A stretch of 64,000 nucleotides of DNA from Noviherbaspirillum soli (GTDB taxonomy: Bacteria > Pseudomonadota > Gammaproteobacteria > Burkholderiales > Burkholderiaceae_D): contig NZ_JACYOX010000001.1 in NCBI RefSeq assembly GCF_015352955.1, forward strand, positions 372,001 to 436,000, given 5' to 3'. The notes below the pieces were generated by a model. That model was not told the origin of the DNA, made no database searches, and worked only from the letters and a program-made list of their open reading frames with translations. Position 1 is the stretch's first letter. The number at the start of each line of letters is the position of its first letter. This document shows, one piece after another, positions 41,932 to 52,610 of the stretch. A program made the position numbers and the translations under genes.

Positions 41932-43013
41932 AGACCACCTTGTTTTCCCGGCCGGCATGGGCCGGTATCCTGGCCTGCGCGCTGCTGCTGGCGCTGCTGC
42001 CCGTGTTCAACCTGGCCTTCGAGCCAGGCCATCCGCTGCATGTGTCGAGCTACATGGTGGCCCTGGTCGGCAAGTTCATGTGCTACGCGATGGCGGCGCT
42101 GGCGCTCGACCTGGTGTGGGGCTATACCGGCATCCTGTCGCTCGGCCATGGCGTGTTCTTCGCGCTCGGTGGCTATGCCCACGGCATGTACCTGATGCGC
42201 GCCATCGGACGCGACGGCGTCTACCAGAGCAACCTGCCCGACTTCATGGTGTTCCTGGACTGGAAAACCTACCCCTGGTTCTGGTCGATGACGGACAGCT
42301 TCTGGTACAGCATGCTGCTGGTGGTGGCGGTGCCGGGCGTGCTGGCCTTCGTGTTCGGCTACTTTGCCTTTCGCTCGCGCATCAAGGGCGTCTACTTCTC
42401 CATCATCACCCAGGCCATGACCTTCGCCTTCATGCTGCTGTTCTTCCGCAACAACACCGGCTTCGGCGGCAACAACGGCTTCACCGACTTCAAGCGCATC
42501 CTGGGCCATGCGATCACCTCGCCCTCGACCAAGGCGACGCTCTACCTGATCACGCTGGGCATGCTGCTTGGCGCGCTGATCCTGTGCCGCTGGATCGTGC
42601 GCTCCAAGCTGGGCCGGGTGCTGCAGGCGGTGCGCGACTCGGAATCGCGCCTGATGTTCATCGGCTATAACCCGCTGTGGTTCAAGCTCTTCGTCTGGAC
42701 CCTGTCGGCCGTGCTGTGCGGCATCGCCGGCGCGCTGTATGTGCCGCAGGTCGGCATCATCAACCCGTCCGAGATGTCGCCGGGGAATTCGATCGAGATG
42801 GTGATCTGGGCAGCCGTCGGCGGCCGCGGCACCCTGCTCGGCCCCATCATCGGCGCCTTCTCGGTCAATGGCCTGAAGAGCTGGTTCACCGGCGCCTTCC
42901 CCGACCTGTGGCTGTATGCGCTGGGGCTGCTGTTCATCCTGGTGACGCTGTTCATGCCGCAGGGCATATTGGGACTGGCCGGCAAGCTGCGCCGGCAAAA
43001 GGAGGCTGCATGA
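41928..43013 (+). CDS. urtC: Urea ABC transporter permease UrtC
   Basis: 361 residues, inner-membrane. ALDLVWGYTGILSLGHGVFFALGGYAHGMYLM is the UrtC form of the LivM motif. The segments MTFAFMLLFFRNNTGFGGNNGFTDFKRILGH and NPSEMSPGNSIEMVIWAAVGGRGTLLGPIIGA follow. It forms the channel with UrtB. Its ATG overlaps the urtB stop and its stop overlaps the urtD start, so the genes are translationally coupled. Confidence 0.95.
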   Translation: MKTTLFSRPAWAGILACALLLALLPVFNLAFEPGHPLHVSSYMVALVGKFMCYAMAALALDLVWGYTGILSLGHGVFFALGGYAHGMYLMRAIGRDGVYQSNLPDFMVFLDWKTYPWFWSMTDSFWYSMLLVVAVPGVLAFVFGYFAFRSRIKGVYFSIITQAMTFAFMLLFFRNNTGFGGNNGFTDFKRILGHAITSPSTKATLYLITLGMLLGALILCRWIVRSKLGRVLQAVRDSESRLMFIGYNPLWFKLFVWTLSAVLCGIAGALYVPQVGIINPSEMSPGNSIEMVIWAAVGGRGTLLGPIIGAFSVNGLKSWFTGAFPDLWLYALGLLFILVTLFMPQGILGLAGKLRRQKEAA

Positions 43014-43852
43014 GCGAAGTACTCAAACCCGGCCACCAGTACCAGGCCGAGCCCGGCGACGCCGCCACCGCCTACGGCAAGGTCAAGGGCGAAGGCGTCG
43101 ACACCAGCCATGGCGCCATCCTCTACCTGGAAGACATCACGGTCTCGTTCGACGGCTTCCGTGCCCTGAACAAGCTCAATCTCGACATCTCGGTGGGCGA
43201 GCTGCGCTGCATCATCGGACCGAACGGCGCCGGCAAGACCACGATGATGGATGTGATCACCGGCAAGACCCGGCCCACGTCCGGCAGCGCATGGTTCGGC
43301 CAGACCATCGACTTGACGCGCATGACCGAGTACGACATCGCGCATGCCGGCATCGGCCGCAAGTTCCAGCGGCCCACCGTGTTCGAGCAGCACAGCGTGT
43401 TCGAGAACCTGGAACTGGCAATGAAGATGAACAAGCGGGTCAGGCAGACCCTGTTCTCGCGCCTCAGCTCGGAACAGAAAGGCAAGATCGACGAGATCCT
43501 CAAGCTGATCCGCCTGTCCGGCCAGGAACATCGCCCTGCCGGCCTGCTGTCGCACGGCCAGAAGCAGTGGCTGGAAATCGGCATGCTGCTGATGCAGGAG
43601 CCGCAACTGCTGCTGCTCGACGAACCGGTGGCCGGCATGTCGGACGCCGAGACCGAGCGCACCGCCGAGCTGCTCAATGAATTGCGCGGCAAGCATTCCA
43701 TCATGGTGGTCGAGCATGACATGGCCTTCGTCACCGAGATCGCGCAGCAGGGCCGGGTCACTGTGCTGCATGAAGGCTCGGTGCTGGCCCAGGGCACGAT
43801 GCAGCAGGTGCAGTCGGACGAGCGGGTGATTGAAGTGTATTTGGGAAGATGA
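43010..43852 (+). CDS. urtD: Urea ABC transporter ATP-binding protein UrtD
   Basis: 280 residues. After a ~35-residue N-terminal extension the ATPase domain begins (LYLEDITVSFDGFRALNKLNLDI). Walker A is [25 protein letters not shown], the signature region is GLLSHGQKQWLEIGMLLMQEPQ (LSHGQ, normal for UrtD), Walker B is LLLLDEPVAGMSDAE and the switch is VVEHDMAFV. GGAGG lies upstream. It is cytoplasmic and pairs with UrtE. Confidence 0.95.
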   Translation: MSEVLKPGHQYQAEPGDAATAYGKVKGEGVDTSHGAILYLEDITVSFDGFRALNKLNLDISVGELRCIIGPNGAGKTTMMDVITGKTRPTSGSAWFGQTIDLTRMTEYDIAHAGIGRKFQRPTVFEQHSVFENLELAMKMNKRVRQTLFSRLSSEQKGKIDEILKLIRLSGQEHRPAGLLSHGQKQWLEIGMLLMQEPQLLLLDEPVAGMSDAETERTAELLNELRGKHSIMVVEHDMAFVTEIAQQGRVTVLHEGSVLAQGTMQQVQSDERVIEVYLGR

Positions 43853-43854
43853 CC

Positions 43855-44559
43855 ATGAGCCTGCTCCAGGTTGAGAAGCTGAACCAGTACTACGGCGCCG
43901 CGCACACGCTGCGCGGCGTGTCAATGACGGTCGAAAAGGGCCAGTGCGTGGCGCTCTTGGGCCGCAATGGCGTCGGCAAGACCACGCTGCTGAAGTGCCT
44001 GATGGGCGTGCTGCCGGCGGCCAGCGGCAAGGTCGTCTTCAACGGCCGCGACATCACGCGCCTGAAGCCGCACGAGCGCGCCCGGCTCGGCATTGCCTAC
44101 GTGCCGCAGGGCCGCGAGATCTTTGCCCGCCTGACGGTGGAGGAAAACCTGCTGATGGGCATGGCCACCCTGCCGGCGCGGCGTGCCGCCGCCATCAAGG
44201 GCGAGGTCTATGAACTGTTTCCGGTACTGAAGGACATGCTGGGCCGGCGCGGCGGCGACCTGTCCGGCGGCCAGCAGCAGCAGCTGGCGATTGCCCGTGC
44301 GCTCCTGGCCGAGCCGAAGCTGATCATCTTCGACGAGCCGACCGAAGGCATACAGCCTTCCATCATCAAGGACATCGAGCGGGTGATCCGCCTGCTGCGC
44401 GAGCGCGGCGACATGGGCATCCTGCTGTGCGAGCAGTACTTCGACTTCGCCCATGCGCTGGCCGACAAGTTCGTGGTGCTGTCGCGCGGCGAGGTGGTGG
44501 CGTCCGGCATGCAGGAACTGATGCAGGGAGAGGACGTGAAGCGTCACCTCGCGGTATAG
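43855..44559 (+). CDS. urtE: Urea ABC transporter ATP-binding protein UrtE
   Basis: 234 residues. Motifs are LLGRNGVGKTTLLKCLMGVLPAASG (Walker A), GGDLSGGQQQQLAIARALLAEPK (signature) and LIIFDEPTEGIQPSII (Walker B). ATG 43855 is preferred because GGGAAG stands six bases upstream; ATG 43849 is also in frame and overlaps the urtD stop. It completes the urea transporter. ureD begins 8 bases after the stop, so transport and urease genes share a transcript. Confidence 0.95.
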   Translation: MSLLQVEKLNQYYGAAHTLRGVSMTVEKGQCVALLGRNGVGKTTLLKCLMGVLPAASGKVVFNGRDITRLKPHERARLGIAYVPQGREIFARLTVEENLLMGMATLPARRAAAIKGEVYELFPVLKDMLGRRGGDLSGGQQQQLAIARALLAEPKLIIFDEPTEGIQPSIIKDIERVIRLLRERGDMGILLCEQYFDFAHALADKFVVLSRGEVVASGMQELMQGEDVKRHLAV

Positions 44560-44567
44560 TGCGGCCC

Positions 44568-45425
44568 ATGAGATTGCTGGAGCCCCATCCGCCGACCGAT
44601 GCCGCTGCAAGCCGCCAGCACTGGCATGCCAGCTTGTCACTCGGGTTCGCCAATGACCGCAACACCACCCGCCTGATCGAGCGCAGCCATGTCGGCCCGC
44701 TGCGGGTACAGAAGCCGCTGTATCCGGAGCAGCCGTCGGTCTGCCATGCGATCGTCGTGCATCCCCCGGGCGGCGTGGTCGGCGGCGACCAGCTGGCAAT
44801 CAACTGCGCCGTCGGCGACAGTGCGCATGCCCTGGTCACCACGCCGGGCGCGGCCAAGTGGTACCGCGCCAATGGTCATGTATCGCGCCAGGACCTGACG
44901 CTCAGGGTCGGCGTTGGCGGTTCGCTGGAATGGCTGCCGCAGGAAACCATCTTCTACAACGGCGCCGACGTTGCGCTTGACACCGCCATCGAGATGGCGG
45001 CCGATGCCAGTTTCATCACCAGCGACATCCTCTGCTTTGGCCGCACCGCTTCCGGCGAATCCTTCGATCATGGCCGCGTGTCGCAGCGCCTGCAGGTGCG
45101 GCGCGGCGGCAAGCTGGTGTGGTTCGAACAGGGCGCGCTGGTCGGCGGCGACGATGGCTTTGCCGGACCGCTCGGTCTGCATGGCCGCACCGTCTGCGCC
45201 ACCCTGCTGGCCGTGGGCCGCCCCGCTGGCGCAGGCTGCCTGCAAGCTTTGCGCGAGGAAGCGAGCGACCGCTTTGGCGTAACGCAAATAAAGTCAGTGC
45301 TGGTGGCGCGCTACATCGGCGACTCCAGCCAGGAAGCGCGCCGGCTGATGCACAGGGCCTGGGGCCTGTTGCGGCCGGCGCTGCTGGAACGCGCCCCCAT
45401 CACGCCGAGGATATGGCAAACATGA
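44568..45425 (+). CDS. ureD: Urease accessory protein UreD
   Basis: 285 residues. UreD features are [107 protein letters not shown] and the C-terminal [11 protein letters not shown]-type helix. It is the scaffold that binds apo-urease and recruits UreF and UreG for nickel insertion. It lies directly after urtE and 34 bases before ureA. Confidence 0.95.
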   Translation: MRLLEPHPPTDAAASRQHWHASLSLGFANDRNTTRLIERSHVGPLRVQKPLYPEQPSVCHAIVVHPPGGVVGGDQLAINCAVGDSAHALVTTPGAAKWYRANGHVSRQDLTLRVGVGGSLEWLPQETIFYNGADVALDTAIEMAADASFITSDILCFGRTASGESFDHGRVSQRLQVRRGGKLVWFEQGALVGGDDGFAGPLGLHGRTVCATLLAVGRPAGAGCLQALREEASDRFGVTQIKSVLVARYIGDSSQEARRLMHRAWGLLRPALLERAPITPRIWQT

Positions 45426-45459
45426 CCTCCATCACTCCAGGAACATCCAAGGAAACAAA

Positions 45460-45762
45460 ATGGAACTGACCCCACGGGAAAAAGACAAGCTGCTGATCTT
45501 CACTGCGGCGCTGCTGGCGGAACGCCGCCGCGCACGCGGATTGAAGCTGAATTACCCGGAAGCCGTCGCGCTGATCACCGCCGCCATCATGGAAGGCGCA
45601 CGCGACGGCCGCACCGTGGCCGAGCTGATGTCCGAGGGCACCAAGATACTGAGCCGCGACGACGTGATGGACGGCATACCGGAAATGATTCCCGACATCC
45701 AGGTTGAAGCCACCTTCCCCGACGGCACCAAGCTGGTGACCGTGCACCACCCGATTCCCTAG
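45460..45762 (+). CDS. ureA: Urease gamma subunit
   Basis: 100 residues, the standard UreA length. [60 protein letters not shown] and [26 protein letters not shown] are near the family consensus. AAGGAAAC precedes the ATG. It is one of three structural subunits of the cytoplasmic nickel urease; ureB follows by 8 bases. Confidence 0.97.
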   Translation: MELTPREKDKLLIFTAALLAERRRARGLKLNYPEAVALITAAIMEGARDGRTVAELMSEGTKILSRDDVMDGIPEMIPDIQVEATFPDGTKLVTVHHPIP

Positions 45763-45770
45763 GAGAGCCC

Positions 45771-46075
45771 ATGATTCCAGGCGAAATGCTGATCGAAGAC
45801 GGCGAGATCGAACTCAATCCCGGCCGCGCCACTGCTACCGTCACCGTGGCGAACAGCGGCGACCGGCCGGTGCAGGTGGGCTCCCATTTTCACTTTTACG
45901 AGGTCAACCCGGCGCTGGTGTTTGACCGCGAGGCGGGCTATGGCATGCGGCTCAACATTGCGGCCGGCACCGCGGTGCGCTTCGAGCCGGGCCAGGAGCG
46001 CACGGTGGAACTGGTGGCACTTGCCGGCGACCGCATCGTCTACGGCTTCAATGGAAAAGTGATGGGGAAACTGAA

Positions 46076-46079
<4 letters not shown>
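45771..46079 (+). CDS. ureB: Urease beta subunit
   Basis: 102 residues. [51 protein letters not shown] and [29 protein letters not shown] are typical UreB. AGGAG-like GGAGAGCC lies upstream. The stop overlaps the start of ureC (ATGA). Confidence 0.97.
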
Positions 46080-47776
<1,697 letters not shown>

Positions 47777-48000
47777 GCGAATGATTGCCTGACTCTGGAT
47801 TCATGGAGGGATTGCAGTTGCGGTTGAAGTACGCGTAGTCGGTGATTCGTAGAGTGCAATACCCCACAGGGGCATTGCAGCATCGGTCGATCAGGGAAGT
47901 CGGTCGACAATACCATCCCGGAATGCGACCCGTGGTGCAATGCCCTTCGGGGATTGCACCCTACGAAAGGGGGGCATTGCGGTTGACGTTGTCGTTGCCG

Positions 48001-48102
48001 TTGCTTTTGAAGTTGCAGTTGCTTTTGAAGTTGCAGTTGCTTTTGAAGTTGCAGTTGCTTTTGAAGTTGCAGTTGCAGTTGCAGTTGCAGTTGCAGTTGC
48101 AG
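48001..48102 (+). repeat. Tandem repeat: 4 x 18 bp then 5 x 6 bp
   Basis: TTGCTTTTGAAGTTGCAG is repeated four times exactly (48001-48072) and followed by five TTGCAG units (48073-48102). The hexamer is the last third of the 18-mer. A preceding stretch (GTTGACGTTGTCGTTGCCG) is a degraded form. Reverse-complement fragments of the same unit (CTTCAAAAGCAAC) occur at 48741-48757 and TCAAAAGCAACCGCAAC at about 48777-48793, beyond the inverted repeat. Confidence 0.92.
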
Positions 48103-48119
48103 TGAAACCCCGTTGAGCG

Positions 48120-48690
48120 CGCCGTGTCAGCGGTGCCCGGAGCGGGAAAAGGTGCGGCGTCTGTTTGAGTGGAGCGAAGCGGAGCGAGTTTAGCCGCGCC
48201 CCGCTCCGGGTACCGCTGACACGGGAACCCCGCGCAGCGGGGCGCGATCACCGGGTCGCCTTTTTTTGGTTACTTTTTTTGGCGAAGCAAAAAAAGTGAC
48301 CCGGCCGCCGGGACGGATTCCCGGCTTGTCTCCACGACAGTGCAGCCGCCTTGCGTTATCAGGGCAAGAAGACTGCACTGTCGCCTTTGTCGTTGAGAAG
48401 TTAAAGGCTTCAACGTCAAAGGCGCTCCTTCGCTAAGGATCAACTCCGGTGACGCAATACGATTGCACTGCCGTCATGACCAGGCCGGGTGTTCGCCCCG
48501 GCGGGCGAGTCACTTTTTTTGCTTCGCCAAAAAAAGTAACCAAAAAAAGGCGACCCCGACTGTGCCGCCCCGCTGCGCGGGGTTCCCGCGCCGTCGATGC
48601 CCGGAGCGGGGCGCGGCTAAACTCGCTACGCTGCGCTCCACTCAGACAGACGCCGCACCTTTTCCCGCTCCGGCCATCGCCGACACGGCG
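48120..48690. repeat. ~205-bp inverted duplication of a dispersed intergenic repeat
   Basis: The left arm (48120-48324) and right arm (48483-48690) are reverse complements with high identity. Shared marks are GAGCGGGAAAAGGTGCGGCG, AGTTTAGCCGCGCCCCGC, GGGAACCCCGCGCAGCGG, then TTTTTTTGGTTACTTTTTTT and GGCGAAGCAAAAAAAGTGAC. I recognise this as a sequence type found in many intergenic regions of Burkholderiales. The ~158-base centre contains further hairpins. False reading frames through it give strings such as ASPKKVTKKRRP. Confidence 0.85.
48336..48424. repeat. Two abutting hairpins at the centre of the inverted duplication
   Basis: GACAGTGCAG (48336-48345) pairs with CTGCACTGTC (48373-48382). 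CGCCTTTGTCGTTGA (48382-48396) pairs with TCAACGTCAAAGGCG (48410-48424) with a single mismatch. The two stems share base 48382. They could stop transcription from ureC into ureE or act as part of the mobile repeat. Confidence 0.7.
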
Positions 48691-48909
48691 GTACACAGAC
48701 GGGGACCCTAACTGCAACAACAACGGCAACGGCAACGGCCACTTCAAAAGCAACGACAACTGTCGCTGCGCGTACGTCAAAAGCAACCGCAACCTCATTG
48801 CCTCAGATAGTTTCAGCAACCATGATTCCTGCAAAAGCCGCTTTCACCAGCTCGTCCATCATCCGGACATGCATCACCTTCCACACCGAACCTTGAACAT
48901 TGCCATCCC

Positions 48910-49425
48910 ATGCTAACCCTCCACACCCGCATCAACCAGGCCGACCAGATCGCTGGCGAACTCGTCCTTCCTTATGAACTGCGCGAGAAAAGCCGCCTGC
49001 GCGCAACCCTCGCCTCCGGCGAGGACGTCGCCGTCTTCACCGTGCGCGGCACCGTGCTGCGCGATGGCGACCTGCTGCGCGGCGATGACGGCCGTGTGGT
49101 GCGCATTGTCGCCGCCGCCGAAGCCACCTACCGCGTCACCTGCCCGACCCCGCGCGACCTACTGCGCTGCGCGTTCCACCTCGGCAACCGCCATACCCAG
49201 GCCCAGGTGGGCGATGGCTTCCTGCGCATACGCCAGGACAGCGTGTTGAAGGAAATGCTGGAAGGCCTTGGCGCCACCGTCACTGCGGAAGACGCGCCGT
49301 TCGAACCGGAATCCGGCGCCTACGGCGGCGGCCATGGCCACCACCATGGCGACGATGGCGGCCATCATCCGCTGGCCCCGATCCCGCTGCGCCAGCGCAT
49401 CCATCGTCCTACCGACAAGGCCTGA
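48910..49425 (+). CDS. ureE: Urease accessory protein UreE
   Basis: 171 residues. The N-terminal domain (LTLHTRINQADQIAGELVLPYELREKSRLRATLASGEDVAVF) and the central metal-binding domain (RCAFHLGNRHTQAQVGDGFLRIRQDSVLKEMLEGLGATV) are typical of the nickel chaperone UreE. The tail is His-rich (GGGHGHHHGDDGGHHP), a nickel reservoir. Start ATG 48910. The intergenic repeats upstream mean that this gene may need its own promoter, or rely on read-through from ureC. Confidence 0.95.
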   Translation: MLTLHTRINQADQIAGELVLPYELREKSRLRATLASGEDVAVFTVRGTVLRDGDLLRGDDGRVVRIVAAAEATYRVTCPTPRDLLRCAFHLGNRHTQAQVGDGFLRIRQDSVLKEMLEGLGATVTAEDAPFEPESGAYGGGHGHHHGDDGGHHPLAPIPLRQRIHRPTDKA

Positions 49426-49429
49426 CGCA

Positions 49430-50110
49430 ATGGATGCCAGCGCATTGCTGCACCTGCTGCAACTGGCCAGCCCATCGCTGCCGATCGGCGCCTACAGCTA
49501 TTCGCAAGGGCTGGAGGCAGCGCTGGAAAGCGGCCAGGTCAGCAACGAGGCGAGCGCCAGGGATTGGATCGTCCAGGCCCTGCACCAGGTGATTGCGCGC
49601 TTCGAAGGTCCGGTGCTGTGGCGGCTGATGCAGGCGTTCGACGCCGCGGACGCGGACGCGGTCTCGGCATGGACCGAGCGCTTCCTGGCCGCCCGCGATA
49701 CCGCCGAGTTCCGCGCAGAGACGGTGCAGATGGGCTATTCGCTGGGCAAGCTGGTGGCCGAACTGAAGCTGCCGCGGCCGGAGCTGCTGGCCTTGCTGCA
49801 AGCCCAGCCGGAAGTGCCATTGCCCACCGCAATGGCCTGTGCAGCGGTCGCGCTGGCCGTGCCGCCCGACGCGGCGCTGCTCGGCATGCTGTTCTCATGG
49901 GCCGAAAACCAGGTGCTGGTGTGCGTGAAATCGGTGCCGCTGGGCCAGGTCGCCGGCCAGCGCCTATTGCTGTCGCTTCGGCCCGAGATCGAGGCGGCCG
50001 CCGTCACCGCGCAGTCGCTTCGTGACGAAGAACTTTCCAACTGGGCGCCGGGACTGTCGCTGCTGTCGATGCGGCACGAGGTGCAGTACAGCCGCCTGTA
50101 CCGTTCCTGA
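49430..50110 (+). CDS. ureF: Urease accessory protein UreF
   Basis: 226 residues, all-helical. LLHLLQLASPSLPIGAYSYSQGLEAALESGQVSNEASARDWI is the UreF signature, and SLLSMRHEVQYSRLYRS is the typical C terminus. It bridges UreD and UreG in the activation complex. ATG 49430 starts 4 bases after the ureE stop. A shorter or longer start is not supported. Confidence 0.95.
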   Translation: MDASALLHLLQLASPSLPIGAYSYSQGLEAALESGQVSNEASARDWIVQALHQVIARFEGPVLWRLMQAFDAADADAVSAWTERFLAARDTAEFRAETVQMGYSLGKLVAELKLPRPELLALLQAQPEVPLPTAMACAAVALAVPPDAALLGMLFSWAENQVLVCVKSVPLGQVAGQRLLLSLRPEIEAAAVTAQSLRDEELSNWAPGLSLLSMRHEVQYSRLYRS

Positions 50111-50152
50111 ATCAACCCAATCAAACTGAATCCGAATCAACAGGAGCAAACA

Positions 50153-50782
50153 ATGACTACCCCATCCAATCCCCTGCGCGTCGGCATCGGCGGCCCGGTC
50201 GGTTCCGGCAAGACGGCGCTGTGCGAAATGCTGTGCAAGCGCATGCGCGACCATTACGACATGGCCGTGATCACCAATGACATCTATACCAAGGAAGACA
50301 TGGAGATCCTGATGCGGGCCGAGGCCCTGCCTGCCGAACGCCTGATGGGCGTGGAGACCGGCGGCTGCCCGCATACCGCGATCCGCGAGGATGCTTCGAT
50401 CAACCTCGAAGCCATCGCCCGCATGAGCGCCGACTTCCCCGACCTCGACCTGATCCTGGTCGAGTCAGGCGGCGACAACCTGGCGGCCACCTTCAGTCCG
50501 GAACTGTCGGACCTGACCATCTACGTGATCGATGTCGCCGGCGGCGAAAAGATTCCGCGCAAGGGCGGTCCGGGCATTACCCGTTCCGATCTGCTGATCA
50601 TCAACAAGACCGATCTCGCGCCGCATGTCGGCGCCAATCTCGACATCATGGCGCAGGATGCGAAACGCATGCGTGGCGAGCGGCCCTTCCTGTTCACCAA
50701 TCTGCGCAGCGGCGACGGCGTCGAGGACGTGGTCGCCTTCATTCGCAGGCAGGGCCTGCTGGACGCCGCCCGGCCGGCCTGA
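50153..50782 (+). CDS. ureG: Urease accessory GTPase UreG
   Basis: 209 residues. The P-loop is [17 protein letters not shown] (about residues 11-25). The nickel-binding Cys-Pro-His is in [22 protein letters not shown], followed by [58 protein letters not shown] (G4 Asn-Lys-x-Asp). It hydrolyses GTP to drive nickel delivery. AGGAG lies upstream. It closes the urease cluster; the next gene is convergent and ends one base later. Confidence 0.97.
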   Translation: MTTPSNPLRVGIGGPVGSGKTALCEMLCKRMRDHYDMAVITNDIYTKEDMEILMRAEALPAERLMGVETGGCPHTAIREDASINLEAIARMSADFPDLDLILVESGGDNLAATFSPELSDLTIYVIDVAGGEKIPRKGGPGITRSDLLIINKTDLAPHVGANLDIMAQDAKRMRGERPFLFTNLRSGDGVEDVVAFIRRQGLLDAARPA

Positions 50783-51583
50783 TCAGACCGGCTTGTACTC
50801 GGCCTGGAAACGGTCCAGGCCGGCCAGCAGCTGCTCATAGGCCTTGCCGACCTGGGCCGGGTCGCCCTTGACGCCGAGTTCGATATGGCGCCGGGTCTGG
50901 GCGTCGCCGACGCTTGGAAGGCTGAACACCTTGACCAGCGGATAGGCGGTCTCCACCGCTTCCATCAGCGGCGTCAGCGTCGATTCCATAGAATCGTAGA
51001 CATACACCGACTTTTCCTGCCAGGCCACCTGGTGGAACAGGTGCGGATAGAGGGTGTCGAGCACCCACTCCATCATCGGATGCGCCATCACCGGAAAGCC
51101 CGGCACGAAATGATGTCCGCCGGCGCCGGCATTCCTTAATGAAAATCCTGGAATCTTGTTGTAAGGATTCGGGATGATGCTCGCCCCTTGCGGAAACTCG
51201 CCCATCTTCAGCCGATGCAGGTTTTCCGGCGCCTCCAGGCGTGGATCCTGCCCCGAGGCGGCGGCCATCTCGACGATGCGCTGCTCGATCAATGCCTTGG
51301 CTTCCGGATGCAGCACGACGGGCACGCCGAGCGCGGCGGCGGCGCACTGTCGGGTATGGTCGTCAGGCGTTGCGCCGATGCCGCCGAAGGAAAACACGAT
51401 GTCGTCGCTGGCCAGGGTGCGCCTCAAGGTGGCGGTGATGCGCGCCGGATCGTCGCCCAGGTACTCGGCCCAGCCGAGCTGCATGCCGCGCGCCGACAGC
51501 AGTTCGATCGCCTTGGAAAAATGCTTGTCGACGCGTTTGCCCGAGAGGATTTCATCGCCGATGATGATCAGACCGATAGCCAT
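50783..51583 (-). CDS. Molybdopterin-binding / CinA N-terminal-type protein
   Basis: 266 residues. The MoaB/Mog-type domain reads IGLIIIGDEILSGKRVDKHFSKAIELLSARGMQLGWAEYLGDDPARITATLRRTLASDDIVFSFGGIGATPDDHTRQCAAAALGVPVVLHPEA. This is the form found in the N terminus of CinA, but no C-terminal nicotinamide-nucleotide amidase domain is present. FPQGASIIPNPYNKIPGFSL and FVPGFPVMAHPMMEWVLD follow. Possible roles are nucleotide or cofactor processing; the exact function is unknown. It converges on ureG with zero intergenic space. Confidence 0.88.
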   Translation of the reverse strand: MAIGLIIIGDEILSGKRVDKHFSKAIELLSARGMQLGWAEYLGDDPARITATLRRTLASDDIVFSFGGIGATPDDHTRQCAAAALGVPVVLHPEAKALIEQRIVEMAAASGQDPRLEAPENLHRLKMGEFPQGASIIPNPYNKIPGFSLRNAGAGGHHFVPGFPVMAHPMMEWVLDTLYPHLFHQVAWQEKSVYVYDSMESTLTPLMEAVETAYPLVKVFSLPSVGDAQTRRHIELGVKGDPAQVGKAYEQLLAGLDRFQAEYKPV

Positions 51584-51636
51584 GTGTTGTCCGTATGTCG
51601 TTTAGGTGAGAGGTTAAGGAAAATGCCGGAACTGCA

Positions 51637-52467
51637 TTATGTCGCAGCCGGCAGCGTCGTGTCTGGCTGCACGGTGTCGCGGCGCAGCTGTTCCAGCGCC
51701 GCCAGCAGGTAATGCTGGAACCAGAGCCCGGAGAACACGAACACCAGCACATAGACCCAGATCGCCACCCCGGCCATCAGCGGCAGCAGCACAAGGAACA
51801 GCGCGCCGCCCAGCCAGAGCATGGTGGGCGCGGCGCCCATGGCGCCGACGGCAATGCCGATCGCCAGCAGCGGCCAGCGGTGCTGGCGCATCAGCAGGCG
51901 CCGTTCCTCGCCGCTGGCATGGTCGGCCAGCGCGTCGTAGGCCATCACCCGGTAGGTCAGCCATCCCCATAGCAGCGGCTGCACCAGCAGGGCCAATGGC
52001 GGCACCGCATTGAGCGGCAGCGTCAACAGCCACAGGCAGGCGAAGACGACGAAGCTGCCCAGCGAGACCGCCAGGCTGCCGATGACGGAGCCGCCATGGC
52101 GCCGTTCCAGCCCGGGATACCAGCGCGCCGATACATGCCTGGCGATCGCGGGCATCGCCACGCCGCCGACGAACAATAGCGCCGTCAGTATCATCAGCGG
52201 CAACAGCAGCCACATCGCAATCAGCGGCACCAGGAAGCTTCTGAGGGAGCTCAGGCCCATCCAGTCCAGGGCCGAGCGCATTGCCTGGTACCAGCCGCTG
52301 TCGGCGAAGTAGGCGCCCAGCCAGTCCATCATCGGCTGCAGGCCCAGCCATAGAGCCAGCCCCCACAGCAACAGGGAAAGCACGAAGGGCAGCACGGTCA
52401 GCAGCAGCATGCGCAGGTGCAGTTGCGACAGCACCGCACGGCCAAAGGTCTTGACGACAAGATGCAT
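51637..52467 (-). CDS. EI24 domain-containing inner-membrane protein
   Basis: 276 residues with about six membrane helices. SQLHLRMLLLTVLPFVLSLLLWGLALWLGLQPMMDWL at the start, then LLPLMILTALLFVGGVAMPAIARHVSARWYPGLERRHGGSV, and LTYRVMAYDALADHASGEERRLLMRQHRWPLLAIGIAVG near the end, fit the EI24/CysZ-like family of betaproteobacteria. CysZ transports sulfate in enterobacteria; transport specificity here is unknown. The gene starts 144 bases from the divergent lipoprotein hydrolase gene. Confidence 0.85.
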   Translation of the reverse strand: MHLVVKTFGRAVLSQLHLRMLLLTVLPFVLSLLLWGLALWLGLQPMMDWLGAYFADSGWYQAMRSALDWMGLSSLRSFLVPLIAMWLLLPLMILTALLFVGGVAMPAIARHVSARWYPGLERRHGGSVIGSLAVSLGSFVVFACLWLLTLPLNAVPPLALLVQPLLWGWLTYRVMAYDALADHASGEERRLLMRQHRWPLLAIGIAVGAMGAAPTMLWLGGALFLVLLPLMAGVAIWVYVLVFVFSGLWFQHYLLAALEQLRRDTVQPDTTLPAAT

Positions 52468-52610
52468 GGGCGCGGCTCACAGTTCAGCGGAATGGGATCA
52501 ACATTCTAACCGCCATGGCAATGATGTTGCGCGGAACGATTCCGTGCCAGCGCTGTCTGATCCGCTTATCCCCATTGCCGTCCTGCTCCTCTTCCGCCTG
52601 GCCAGCCTGC

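Larger units (their letters stand above)
47777..48909. other. 1.1-kb repeat-filled gap between ureC and ureE
   Basis: No real gene is present. The stretch 47840-47975 has several short CACC/GGGG-type hairpin pieces (for example CCCCACAGGGGC). Then come the tandem array (48001-48102), a large inverted duplication with an internal palindrome cluster (48120-48690), and a tract (48710-48800) with degenerate CAACGG/CTTCAAAAGCAAC repeats. Open frames here encode only repetitive or A/P/R-rich strings. Confidence 0.85.

Noticed and set aside
47840-47975. Short repeated CACAGGGGCATTGCA-type pieces considered as a CRISPR-like array
   Set aside because: Units are not regular in length or spacing and there are no unique spacers or cas genes.
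48449-48916. 155-codon frame containing ASPKKVTKKRRP
   Set aside because: It reads through the dispersed intergenic repeat and the degenerate CAACGG tract. Such strings are often mis-annotated as proteins.
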